Assembly (NCBI RefSeq): GCF_014529535.1
Contig: NW_023503616.1
Coordinates: 6,620,584 to 6,684,583 of the forward strand
DNA length: 64,000 nucleotides
Direction: 5' to 3'
Origin: Bradysia coprophila
Taxonomy: Eukaryota > Arthropoda > Insecta > Diptera > Sciaridae
Shown: positions 13,201 through 24,179 of the stretch, piece by piece
Position numbering within the stretch: the first letter of the stretch is position 1
Layout: every line of letters starts with the position of its first letter
The notes under the pieces: model-generated
Database searches by the model: none
Seen by the model: the letters and a program-made list of their open reading frames with translations, nothing else
Told to the model about the DNA's origin: nothing
Position numbers and translations under genes: made by a program

Positions 13201-16200
13201 TTCAGTATTTATACATAGCGTCAGCCAATTTCAATACAAACAGACCGAAGTTATTGTAATTTATATGCGTGTGCTTTCATATTTGATGTTTGTTTACATT
13301 CGAATTTTAGATCTGGAAAGCAATAATTTTATCATTTCGTATAAATCTTTCTTCTTCGTTTTGATTAGTCTCCGGTACGTTTACTGTAAAGTGAACACAA
13401 ATCGACTCATTCTGTTTCGATATACTATCAACAACTGTCTGCAGTGTTGATTGAGCATACGCATGGACTTGTTGCGTTGCGAAAATAATGAGTTAGTTTG
13501 CGTATATATGGGTTGGATATGGATAAAGTTGTATTTTAATGGCAACCGTATAAAGTGGCCTCTAATCTCTTATAGCCCATGAAAACATATTTTATTATCA
13601 GGAAATAATTTTGCGGTGGGTAAACAAAGACGTAGAAACTTAGCTGCTCGTATTACTCTCAATGTTTTGCTGACGATCTCTCAGTACTTCTAGTAGGAAT
13701 CTGTGTATCAACGATATCAGACGCAATGCAATCAGCACTTAGACTGATTGAATCCTGGTGTCAAAGTAACGAACAAACGGCGAATCCAAGCAAAACAAAA
13801 CTGATACTTTTTACTCGTAAGAAAAAAGTCATCGGTTTCAAAAAACCAAAATTTTATCACGAAGAAATTGAATTGTCAGAATACGTGAAATACTTGGGAA
13901 TTTTACTAGATTCAAAGCTTTACTGGATTGTCCACATGAATTACGTTATCCAACGAGCCACGGCTTCGCTGTGGCAATGTCGTAGACTTTTCGGTAACGA
14001 CTGGGGACTCAGCCCTAAGGTTCTTCACTGGATCTACACTTCAATTGTCAGACCCAGGCTCTGCTATGCCGCCGTTATTTGGTGGCCAAGGTGTCAGCTT
14101 AAGACTGTACAAACTCAACTGAGCAAACTACAAAGGCTAGCTCTCGTAGGTATCACTTCTGCTATGAGGACAACTCCAACCGCAGCGCTTGAAGCGCTAC
14201 TGAACATCGAACCATTACACATCCACATAGAATCGGTTGCCCGAGCGTCTTTTCTACGACTCAAACAATCCTCCCTTCTTAACTGTGAATCAAATTTCGG
14301 TCACTCAAAACTGTGGAAAACAATGATAAATCAATCTCCAGAACTAAACATGCCCTGTGACTTAATCACACCAACTTACAGATTCAAGAGATCATTCAGT
14401 GTCAATATCCCGGAGCGTGAACACTGGTCAAATTCTGACTTGAGTTTAAGTGATAAGGTATCATGGTTTACGGACGGTTCACGTTGCAATAACATGACCG
14501 GCTCAGGAATGTTTTGCCCAACTATGGGAAAAGAACTTTTCATTCCACTTGGCATGTATACTACGGTCTTTGTAACAGAAATATATGGAATACTTGAATG
14601 TTGTAGATACATTCTTAAACATTGCGTCTCAAACTCCCCACCTGTCGTCATATGCACAGATAGTCAAGGAGCAATTAAAGCCATAATGAGATATAAATTT
14701 TCGTCAGCAATAGTACTTGAATGCCGCGACACAATTCAAAAATTGTCGGAATCTATCCAAATTTCACTTATCTGGGTCCCAGGTCACTCAAAAATAGCCG
14801 GTAATGAAAAAGCGGACGAACTAGCAAGACTAGCTTCTAGTACTCGTTTCACTGGCCCCGAACCAGCAACCGCAGTATCATTTTCTACCCTCCAACGAAT
14901 AATATCGGACTGGAAAGCCCAAAAGTTCAAAAATCACTGGAATTCATTGAACACCGCGCGACAAGCCAGAAACTCAATTAAAATAAACAACAAAAATACT
15001 AAATATCTCTTGTCGCTCAGTAGATCCAATATTAAAAGGCTCACAGGCGTTCTAACAGGTCATGACACCTTGAAAAAACATCTTCACACGATAGGTATAT
15101 CAACTGACCCATATTGCGACATGTGCGGCGATATTGAAACTACAGAACACTTCCTTTGCCATTGTCCAGCGTATATCAAGTCAAGAGCAACACATCTAGG
15201 CTCCTATACAATCAATTACAAATCAATATGGAGTATTGCTCCAGCAGACATCCTTAAATTCATAAATAAAACCAAAAGAATTTAAGTAACTGTGGGGAAG
15301 CACAACAGGCCCATCTGAGGCTTAGGTGCAGGTTATATTCCACCCACTTATTCTATCTATCTATCTAGCTGCTCGTAACTTTGCTTTATGAAGAACTTTT
15401 AACTCACTTTAGAATTAGTATTCAACAAACAACATTCCGTTAGTAGTTAATGGTAATATGTCGAACCTCCTTGGAGACTTGGAATTGTGTGGTCTGATTC
15501 GAATAGCACTGAAAATTTGACTAACTTTTTGAAGAAGTGACGAATTTCTGATGAGAAGTCAACGAGTCTTTAGACTTCTTGAAGAAACAGTGTTCTTGAA
15601 AGAACGTTAGCTATAAGTTATTTCGGGAAACATTCGTCGATAGTCATATCTCGAATTTTCATTTCAATCTGAGGCAGAGGCTCCCAATTTCTAAAGAAAC
15701 AGTTTCCAAGTGCAAATGTTCAGCCGAATCCGATTTTCCACCAACAAGCCGCTCGTATTACCCATTAAAAATGAAACTTTGTTTGATGTGAATTTTCAAT
15801 AGCTAAGATAAACAGAAAAACGAAAAAGGATGATTCAGTAGATCTCAGATACACTGTGAAAACTAATTCTTTTCTAGAAACAATCCAACCTTTACCATGC
15901 ACCTGTGTCCAAATTTTCATTTTGACGAGTTGGTGATTGTGATCGTAAGCCGAAGGCGCAATACCCTCGAGGCTCACACATAGAACGAGAATTTAAATCT
16001 TTTTCGACTCGGGTCATTTAATGGCTTTTACATTCGCCTTTCATCGAAAATCACGAAAAACACCAAAAAATTATCAATTTAACCCAAAACTTAGCACCAA
16101 ACAATCACAAAATATGTCGATAACTTCAATAACAGACAATAGTTTATTACTATACAAGGGAAGTAATTTGATATTTCGTATCCAGATGAGGAGAAGTGTC

Positions 16201-19200
16201 CGAGGGCTTTAGCCCGGGGTAGTTTTACTCATCGTGATACGAGATATCAAATTATTTCCCGAGTGTAGTATGACGTTTTGCTTTACGAAGGAGGGAAAGA
16301 CTTTTCCGTATGGACGGAAAGTCCATTTTCCCTCCCTAGTAAAGGAAAAATATTGCAGCAACACAACAACGATTCTTGACAGCGTTCGTTTTTGAAGAGA
16401 GAGTTTGTTAACTCTAGGTGAACAATTTCCAATATTTAATCCCTAGAGATTACAAATTTGCGTGGAACATTTTGACATTTTCTAAATATGCGAATTCGAA
16501 TAAAAGTCGTGTTTTCGATCAAAGGCGAATGTAAAAATGTTGTCACACTCTTTGATGACTTATTGCGATGAAATATTTTTTTTATTCTACACAACTGCCA
16601 TGTTTTATGGATGAAAAAAGTATGAGCGAAATTTTCATTTTCAGTTCCAACTTTTCCTGTAAAATATCGTCAGCTGAATTTTTAATAGACAAAATATTCG
16701 TATTCAAGTACATTATGAAATGCATTAGTAAAATCCATAGTGCTCGCGAATAGTTAATGTTGCATATTGTTTGCTTTTTCTTTAAAGACAATTTTTCTTG
16801 CTAGGTGATAATGGAATGTGCAATATGCATGCACAGCTTTATTAATTGAAAATGTCAATAGCATGTTTCGAACAATGAAATTTATTATTTATTATCTGTG
16901 GTTGATTAAGTTGGTAGATAAAGAAGTGCTAATACACGATTAAACAGCTACTTGTATACAACACGATAAGATTTTGTAGAAAGTTCATTGTTTTCTGATT
17001 CAAGGTGATTAAAGGTATAGAGCGTAAAGAGGCACAAGTGTTTTTTTTTTGTTCTTTGCCTAACATTTTATTTGCATTATAGTTGCCTTGCTGAAACTTG
17101 CTTAAAAGAGTCAATTAACCTTTTCAAGAACAGATATTATGCTTGCATGCACCTAAATGGAAATTCTGCGCAATAGATGTGAAAATTCCAGTTTAGGCAC
17201 TAGCTAGCAACAAGATTTTATGTACAGTAGTGGGATCTTCGTTTTTCCAAAACATCACTTTTACGCACTAGTGCGCAAAAGTATATATGAAAATCCATTT
17301 ATGCACTACTTTGATTGCACTACTGTACATAAAGTAACAAATTTGATTGACCTACCACGTATGTTTTTCAATCAATTAAATTAATTTATTATTAGAAGTA
17401 AGCGCATTAATATGGTAAGCGCATTGATCCCACTAGCAGCATACGTGCATACACTCAAGTCGTATCTTTGTTTCTAAATTAACTTGTCTTGTTTGTAAAG
17501 TCCTTTTTTTCAAAAATTTATCATAATCAGCAGATGAGTGATTTGAACTCCGTTTGACTTTGATTCGGACGTGAATGTCACTTGATTCAATTAATTAAAT
17601 TCATTGCACGTGAAACGTTCTGTTAATTTGTATTTTTAAAATCATGATATGACACACGAAAGTTTAAAGAAAAAAGTTTTCTATTTTCAGTGTTAGGCGA
17701 TGGAAATAGATTGATTGAAAACAATTACAATTGTAATCATATTCATTCATGTAGGCATATTGATGTTATATTTGGATGTTAAATAACACGTTGGTGTGGG
17801 GTAAAATATAAAGGTTTCTAGAAAGGGTTTCTCTGTATACTTTGAAACTTATGTGAAGGACAATCGGGGCAGTTGAATCTAAATTTCATAGACAGGTTAT
17901 TTTAAGAGCCAAATTTTTTAAATTTAAAAATGCCTCAAAAGACTTCTTGTTAGTGACAAACACTTTTTTGTCCTTGGGTTCAAACGTATACTTATCTTAA
18001 TTTTGGATTAAGAGTTTTGTGACAACACCAACTAACAACAAACGAGATAATGGAAAGTAATCGATATGTTAATATCTATTTTTCTTAGCTGATCACCTTG
18101 ATGTGGTGGCTGCACCCACAACATACACAGTCATATGTATTGGGTTTCTTTCTTGAAAATATAGACCACATCTATTCTTTGTGCTTTTCATTTTGTGCTA
18201 ATGGACCACGACATCAACAATTAATGGAAATCTCTAGCTAGCAGGGCCTGCTTTAGGACATATTACTAAAATGTATCGAATACTTTTACGAGTGTGCGAA
18301 AACTGTAGTTTACAAAATTTATTCACTTCTTTGGCCCTCACAATGTAACAGTTTTATATATAACTACGGATGAAAACAAGAGTTTACTTGTGAATTTCCG
18401 AGGCGTGGCCGAGGTCAATAAACACATGTAGACTAGATCTTTCATCTTTCTATACCAACTTATGTAATGAGTTAGGCTTACAAGCTGAGTGCGTCGAAAT
18501 TAGTGCTTTAAAAGTACAGTGGATAACTCGGGATAAAAATGAAAATTTACACTCGCGGAATTCTGAAAACCGACACATTTTCAGTTTTGTGTTTTTTCAG
18601 TGTTTTGTGATTTTTGCATGTATTTTTAAAGAGAGAAATCAAGAACTCGCGTAAAACATGAAAATATGTCGGTTTTCAGAATTCCGCGTGTGTATGTTTT
18701 ACTGTGTTTATTGACCTCTACTCCGCCTCGGATCAACACGAAAACTCGACTTTTCAGTATTTTATTACTTTTTATGTAATATTCTATTTCTCGACTCTTA
18801 TAGTGCAGCGCTAAGCATTTCGTTACTATATTTCATATTACTATACCAATAAATTGTTGTAATAGCGTCAGCGTGTCAAAGTTATATCTGCACGATCAGC
18901 AATCTTCTATAAACCATAATTTATAACGGACATGTTCATCCGCTCTGCACTTAACGGATGACGACGCCGACAGAAATATAGAGTCTACCGTTTCATTTTT
19001 TTTTTTTTTTGAAATAGAAACTATTCCTTTCTGAGACCAAACATTGCTTTCCTACCTATCTAACTTTTTAAAGGAAACATTGTCGTAAGATTTTTAATTT
19101 TGGATTATCATTTGCAGCTTATGCGTTCCTTGTAACATGGATAACCGCTATAGTCATGGTTATCGTGCACGAGCGAGTTCCAGATATGAAACGGTATCCT

Positions 19201-20560
19201 CCGCTACCCGATATATTTTTAGATAACGTGCCACACATACCGTGGGCATTTTGCATGTGTGAACTGACTGGAACACTTTTATTTATAATTTGGGGTAGCT
19301 TGCTTGTAAGTATCTAAATGTCTCTGTAGTTTTTAGATAAAGATATAGAATAAGCTTCTCCATTAGAACTTTTATAGAGACTCACTTTTCATTTCTGAAT
19401 CTTAGGTGGTGCATAAACATAGAATGGTTTTATTGCGACGGTTTTTCGCATTGGCTGGAACCGTATTTTTGCTGCGATGCGTTACAATGTTGATTACGTC
19501 GCTCAGTGTTCCGGGAACCCATTTGCAATGTAATCCAAACGATCATCAAATTGATGATACAAAGTGAGTGATTTCACCCGATCGATAGTCAATAGACCGA
19601 TTGTCCTACAATTTGATTCTTCCATTTCATCAATAGCCTGACACCGATGGAGTCGGTTCTGCTACGCATATCAAGGGCGTACACGATTTGGAGTGGTTTG
19701 GGAATGTCGATTAGGGGTGTTAGAACTTGTGGTGATTATATGTTCTCTGGACATACTGTAGCTTTAACAACTTTGAATTTCTTTATAACTGAATGTGAGT
19801 GAATTTGTGACATTCATTGGGGCGGCAAAATTTCATTGAACGAAATAATGTTTTTCAGATACTCCACGTCATTTGTACTTTTTACACACTATGACATGGC
19901 TGCTGAATATGTTTGGCATTTTCTTTATTTTAGCAGCTCATGAGCACTATAGTGAGTTGTTCGCGTGTTGCCTATGTTCCAGATGATCTAAGATTGATTT
20001 TCTATTACAGGTATAGACGTGTTCGTAGCCTTCTACATAACATCAAGACTGTTTCTCTATTATCACACGTTAGCCAACAATCAGGTGAAAAACAATTTAC
20101 TGTTACAGTCACAATCTTGCTTGCTTAGTCGATAATCACTAAATAGTTCCAAGATCTAATCGAAACTTTCTCATCGTTCTAGGCTCTAATGTCACGTGAC
20201 TCGAATCGAACACGTATATGGTTTCCAATGTTCAGTTACTTTGAAAGTTCTGTGGATGGAATCATTCCAAACGAATACGATTCCATCGAAAATGTCCTAA
20301 TGAACATATTCTCGTGTATCTCGTACGTAAAAGATTGCTGTATGCTGACTGCACGTCGATTCTGGATAGCACACAATCAACTAACACCGCTGCCGGCAAA
20401 AGTTATCCGCCCGAACACTGCACTGAACAATTTGCATTTAAACAGTTCGTCCGGCAATAATGGGACGGGCAATGGTAATTTATCGACAACTAACAATGAT
20501 ACAAGTACGGACAAATTAGGGTCCGATGATATTAAGAAACTATTGAACAAAAATATTTAG
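10235..20560 (+). CDS. SMSr: Sphingomyelin synthase-related protein (SAMD8/SMSr)
   Basis: An ER membrane enzyme that transfers phosphoethanolamine to ceramide, giving ceramide phosphoethanolamine, and guards ceramide levels (family knowledge). Exons are 10235-10652, 19118-19305, 19406-19563, 19637-19794, 19859-19951, 20011-20084 and 20183-20560. All are phase-consistent, giving 488 residues. The N-terminal SAM domain spans about residues 8-76 ([11 protein letters not shown]...). It is followed by hydrophobic segments and the PAP2-like core. The catalytic triad is visible as H294 in [10 protein letters not shown] and H337/D341 in HEHYSIDV. The 43- and 4-residue spacings equal those of human sphingomyelin synthases. 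The SAM domain and CGD start mark it as SMSr rather than SMS1/2. Intron 1 is 8,465 bp and carries a retrotransposon and MITEs. The C-terminal tail is Asn/Gly/Ser-rich. Part of the 3' end is duplicated at 25341. Confidence 0.93.
13653..15365 (+). mobile_element. 5'-truncated non-LTR retrotransposon (RNase H-bearing, I/LOA-like)
   Basis: A 1.7 kb insertion flanked by a perfect 12 bp direct repeat, TAGCTGCTCGTA, at 13641-13652 and 15366-15377: a target-site duplication. It begins just before the reverse transcriptase FADD motif, so the endonuclease and most of the reverse transcriptase are missing. The 3' UTR ends in a short CTAT repeat instead of poly-A, as in some I/LOA-type elements. It sits in the sense direction within SMSr intron 1. 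The 5' truncation with target-site duplication is the standard result of incomplete target-primed reverse transcription. The intact frame and perfect duplication suggest a fairly recent insertion. Confidence 0.9.
13654..15285 (+). CDS. Partial retrotransposon polyprotein (RT C-terminus + RNase H)
   Basis: An open frame of 543 residues that starts inside the reverse transcriptase palm ([12 protein letters not shown]) and has no native start. It then shows the RT thumb region with YLGILLD. An RNase H domain follows with the expected acidic residues in WFTDGS, TEIYGI, TDSQGA and NEKADELAR. The C-terminal CysCys-His-Cys motif is [17 protein letters not shown]. The order RT, RNase H, then a zinc motif fits RNase H-bearing non-LTR clades such as I, LOA or Outcast; I cannot choose between them. 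No internal stops are present. An ATG at 13726 exists, but a functional product from this truncated copy is unlikely. Confidence 0.85.
   Translation, partial: YSQCFADDLSVLLVGICVSTISDAMQSALRLIESWCQSNEQTANPSKTKLILFTRKKKVIGFKKPKFYHEEIELSEYVKYLGILLDSKLYWIVHMNYVIQRATASLWQCRRLFGNDWGLSPKVLHWIYTSIVRPRLCYAAVIWWPRCQLKTVQTQLSKLQRLALVGITSAMRTTPTAALEALLNIEPLHIHIESVARASFLRLKQSSLLNCESNFGHSKLWKTMINQSPELNMPCDLITPTYRFKRSFSVNIPEREHWSNSDLSLSDKVSWFTDGSRCNNMTGSGMFCPTMGKELFIPLGMYTTVFVTEIYGILECCRYILKHCVSNSPPVVICTDSQGAIKAIMRYKFSSAIVLECRDTIQKLSESIQISLIWVPGHSKIAGNEKADELARLASSTRFTGPEPATAVSFSTLQRIISDWKAQKFKNHWNSLNTARQARNSIKINNKNTKYLLSLSRSNIKRLTGVLTGHDTLKKHLHTIGISTDPYCDMCGDIETTEHFLCHCPAYIKSRATHLGSYTINYKSIWSIAPADILKFINKTKRI
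16150..16345. repeat. Double foldback repeat, partner of 56148-56262
   Basis: Two adjacent inverted repeats are seen. The first has about 40 bp arms (AAGTAATTTGATATTTCGTATC against GATACGAGATATCAAATTATT) at 16150-16268. The second has 20 bp arms (GGAGGGAAAGACTTTTCCGT against ACGGAAAGTCCATTTTCCCTCC) at about 16291-16336. The block from 16228 on recurs in reverse orientation at 56148-56262, so it is a dispersed element. Confidence 0.65.
17218..17333. repeat. Inverted repeat with TTTATGTACAGTAGTG ends
   Basis: The left end TTTATGTACAGTAGTGGGATC faces the right end GCACTACTGTACATAAA, with short GCACTAGTGC-type words between. It is MITE-like, about 116 bp, inside SMSr intron 1. Confidence 0.55.
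18548..18694. mobile_element. MITE family A, copy 1 (ACACTCGCGGAATT ends)
   Basis: A 147 bp element with about 33 bp terminal inverted repeats. The left end reads TACACTCGCGGAATTCTGAA and the right end is its complement, ending TTCCGCGTGTGTA. The TA at each outer end is consistent with a TA target duplication (Tc1/mariner-like), which is inference. Two more copies lie at 56528-56678 and 61837-61979. No ORF. Confidence 0.75.
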
Positions 20561-20690
20561 AGAAAATATTTTTTAAACAAAATTCGAAATACTAACTGAT
20601 ATAGTATTCCACATACTTCCGGGGATTAGTTTAGGGATCGTTATACTTTGGATGTGTACAGAAAAGTATTTGTTATCGTGACCATTTATG
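20547..20690 (+). repeat. SMSr stop codon and 3' flank, source of a segmental duplication
   Basis: This stretch covers the last codons of SMSr and about 130 bp of its 3' flank. It is matched closely, in the same orientation, by 25341-25448 plus 26805-26849, where the copy is split by a hAT element. The direction of copying is inferred from the coding part being here. Confidence 0.8.
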
Positions 20691-21392
20691 ATTCAAATTT
20701 TATGTATTTTCATTTGTTGATTATTTTTGTTTTGTTTTTCAAATTGAAATTTGCCTTAGGTTACGTCTCTGTTTCCGACAATTATTGACGCTAATTTGTC
20801 TTCCCGCAAGGTTTGTCGTCGATTTGATTTAACCTTTTACGAACGGCTGGCGTATCGGCTCTTAAAATTTCATTTGATCAAAATAGCACCTTCGATCAAA
20901 CTCTTTCACTTTTGTATAGTTTTCACATACACTTTGTGATATACATCAAAATGTTAACCAGGGCTGATGGTTCTTAGTTGTAAGATCACCAGCCGTTTCT
21001 AAAAGGTTATAGCTTCAACGTATAAGAACTCAATATGTGATGGTTGAAATGCTTTATCTTAGTTTAAAACAATTTTTAACCGGTGACCGTGCACTCGCCT
21101 ACATAAATTTATCATTCCGATGCATAGAGTTATACTATAGAGTGGTGGAATGGTGGTATGGAATGTTTTCGCGAATTTTCACGATTTGAACCTCAAAAAT
21201 CACGAGAAAGCGATTACAGGATCTGCCACCCATTGTCTTTAAAAATGACAGCGCCAAAATGACCATCGCTTGAGTTGTCTATGTTCCGATGTATTGCGGA
21301 TGTTCTGCCCTGTGATAATAACATTGAGTAACCCTAGAGCTAAGCTCGAGCAATTTGTTCAGCTCAAGCTTCTTTCAGACTTATTTCCAGTA

Positions 21393-21659
21393 ATTCACGC
21401 CGTATGTGCGCTTTATTTGAATTTGACCGAAAAATGAACGAAAAAAATAAATTTTAACGCTTCCTTACACACAGCGACGTACGTGTCGAGTTTCTTTTGT
21501 TCTAAATGACATCTTTGAAATATAACAAAATAAAAGAAATTCGATACGTACGTTGCTGTGTGAAGCTAAGGTAATATGAGAATGTGACGATTTAACGCTG
21601 CGTTAAAAAGGCCTTTTCACGTTCCTTTTTGAATTGTCAGTGAATTGTACGGCGTGAAT
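21393..21659. mobile_element. MITE family B, copy 1 (ATTCACGCCGTA ends)
   Basis: A 267 bp element that begins ATTCACGCCGTATGTGCGC and ends GTACGGCGTGAAT. Related ends and internal text (GAAAAATGAACGAAAAA..AAATTTTAACGCTTC) recur at 34847-35011 and 37207-37362, and more distantly at 34271-34747. An inner inverted repeat (CAGCGACGTACGTGTCGA / TCGATACGTACGTTGCTG) makes this copy longer. No ORF. Confidence 0.7.
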
Positions 21660-23116
21660 AGATGAACCTTTTTTGATTTGTAGGTTCAGATCTGTTTGAT
21701 GGTGGGTCTGAAATCGCTAGATGATTTTTAACTGTACTGCAGTGGTCGAGTGTTAAACAATAAGGAACACCGTTCCATTTTCTATAACGACATTCGGTGA
21801 TTCTATACACCCGTAAATTTTGAAATACCCTAAAAAAAACCTTAAAATATGACGAGGGTGCAGTTGTTTTTAATCTAGTGGGACAGAATTAAAATCTGTA
21901 CTCAGCTGTGTAATGCCACCGTTATTCTTTTGATATAATTGCTACTTCAATGTTATTTAGTATTTTAAATTTGTTAACCGACTAACTTCAATCGCTTCTA
22001 TTGTCAATTACATCAAGATTTACATTAAAAAAAACCTTTTCCTCCTTACAACTCTTTACCCGATGTTCACTGTAGCAAAATAAAGTCAAATTTTCCTAAA
22101 AACTCTTTATCTCTTTCTCTACAAATCATGTTAACATCCTACGGTATTTTTCATCTAACATTGCTAGTTAGTTTAAGCGAAAATCAGTTATATTTATGGG
22201 TTATAAATGACGCCTAATCTTACAGGCGATTCATCCAAGCACTTCATATTATCATAAAGTTGTTGAAAGAGATCGGATGGAAATGATTAGAAAAATAAGT
22301 GACAAACGAATTATCTTTTAGCGAATTTTCCTTTGTGGAAATTTGATTTTTTCGATTTTACAGTGAAAATTATAGGCAACGTAGAGAAAAAACAGCTGCC
22401 ATTTATAAACAAGAAGTGGCGGTACAAATAAAACCGTGCGAATCCATCCAAATTGAACAATCTAGAAACACTTTTTTAGAAAGGATCAATTGTTGGATCT
22501 TCAAGTTAAATTCTCTGAATAACAATGATCCCATTGATTCTACAAGGAAGGCTGTCAAATTTTCGAGGGAACAAAAAAACTAATTTCATTCGGACAAGCT
22601 TATTCTGGCTCACAAATCACGTTATTTCATAAAATCCTTCATTCACCTATATACTAACAATAAAACCAAGCCAAGTCAAGCCAATGCCAATGTCGTTAGT
22701 TCCTTAATTCCCAGTTTTTTAACGATATTTTTTTTTTCGGAAATTGCAGCTTATCTTTTCAAGTGACTTACAGTTCCTGTTTGTCGTTTATTCGGTTTGT
22801 AACATAGGATTTTTTTTATTTATTTTAATTGTATTTTCTGGCTTCCAGTGGCTAATGATAACGTTTTTTACATTTTTTTTGTTAATTTATTAAATTAATT
22901 TGTTCTAAAAGAATTTTTAAGCGAAGAAAATGTTAAAAACAAATAAATGTTCAAATAAAGACAAATTATTTTATCTTACATAAAAACTAGAGCAGTTTGT
23001 TTTAATGTTTACCACCCAAATAGGATGAGAAGCCGGTGTCTCGGTGCGACTTAAGTGCGGAAAACTCTATGACCACACATCTCTTTTTTAACCGTTTACG
23101 TACAGTGGAAAAAATT

Positions 23117-23226
23117 AATTGAAGAGATAATTCTGACAGACAGGTCTTTTTGAAAATCCAACATAACAACGAAAAAATAGGTTGGATTTTCAAACAAACC
23201 TGTTTATCAGAATTATCTCTTCAATT
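23117..23226. repeat. Hairpin with 46 bp arms
   Basis: The left arm, starting AATTGAAGAGATAATTCTGA (23117-23163), pairs with the right arm, ending TCAGAATTATCTCTTCAATT (23181-23226), across a 17 bp loop. A wider pair, CTTAAGTGCGG near 23051 and CCGCACTTAAG near 23275, suggests the hairpin is the core of a larger foldback element. A related smaller hairpin is at 55137-55212. Confidence 0.7.
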
Positions 23227-23700
23227 TTGTTTTACCTCCTATGTGCTGCGAAAATTCACTTTCGCCGCACTTAAGAGGTAAAATAAACTACATAACTGTG
23301 CGGAAAGTATGTAATCTACTATTAGTCTACTTGCTTATTCCAAGTTATCGAGCCTATTTACCTCTTTCGATCCAAATATTTCGAATATTGCTTCTTTACA
23401 CCCGCGCATAGCATTAAACTTTATTGAATGAACTTATGACTGGAACAGCGAGTACCAATCAATGAGCTTTAAATCTTCTAATTCAACGTTCAATTATCGA
23501 ATAATGCAGAATCGATGAAGCTCAATTGAATTTTAAGAAAACTAAATGACAAGATGTAAATACGAATGGAGAACGAAATGTTTTGGATAGATCAGCGTAG
23601 TTACTGATGTGTGGCAAACAATATTCATGCGAGCCTGTGAGCTAGTAATGACGTGAATATTGTTGGCATTTGTGGTTAACGTTAAATGTGGCACATATAC

Positions 23701-23827
23701 ATCTGAAATGACTTCATTTTTGCTCGTCTCGTTGGTCGAGTTGGATAGGCGCTGGATTTATAAACCAGAGGTTGCTAGTTCAAGCCCAGCTGTGGACATT
23801 ATGAGCAAAAATGCTTTCACTTCAGAT
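23701..23827 (+). repeat. tRNA-like sequence enclosed by a 25 bp inverted repeat
   Basis: Arms at 23701-23725 and 23803-23827 match at 21 of 25 positions. The enclosed 77 bp resemble a tRNA. An A-box-like TGGTCGAGTTGG sits at 23733-23744 and a B-box-like AGTTCAAGCCC at 23777-23787. Between them a CTGG/CCAG anticodon stem surrounds ATTTATAAA, with a possible UAU anticodon. The normal 7 bp acceptor stem is not seen, and the T stem has one mismatch. A SINE head or tRNA relic captured in a foldback element is more likely than a working tRNA gene. Confidence 0.55.
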
Positions 23828-24179
23828 TTTGATGTCTAGTATGTTTCACTTAATATAAATGACAAGATTCGAAAGATGTAGCACATCACAAAGCACACGC
23901 AACCAGATATATGTGACTGGTTCGGCAAGCTGATGACGGTTTTGTATATGGAAAATTTCACATTTTGATCAAAATATTAATTGGACGACATATTTTAAAC
24001 TTTATCTCGCATTGTTGAGTAAATGTATCTTTCCACTTTCCTTCATTTTTCAGATCGAGGTTCTAAAGGCAATTTGAATTTTTCGCTGACTTATTTACTA
24101 AATGTCAAAACTGAATAGTTTGTTTGCGTAGTTGAACTGTCAGAACTGTGTGAACTGGTTACACAAAGAAATGTAAATA

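Larger units (their letters stand above)
10653..19117 (+). other. Large first intron of SMSr
   Basis: It is bounded by GTGAGT at 10653 and TTTGCAG ending at 19117. Apart from the retrotransposon (13653-15365) and the MITE or foldback elements at 16150-16345, 17218-17333 and 18548-18694, I see only AT-rich DNA without supported exons. It separates the SAM domain exon from all the membrane exons. Confidence 0.75.
20561..24179. other. Intergenic stretch between SMSr and the LRAT-like gene
   Basis: There is no supported gene. It holds the SMSr 3' flank, a MITE (21393-21659), a hairpin (23117-23226) and a tRNA-like sequence between inverted arms (23701-23827). The rest is AT-rich. Confidence 0.6.
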
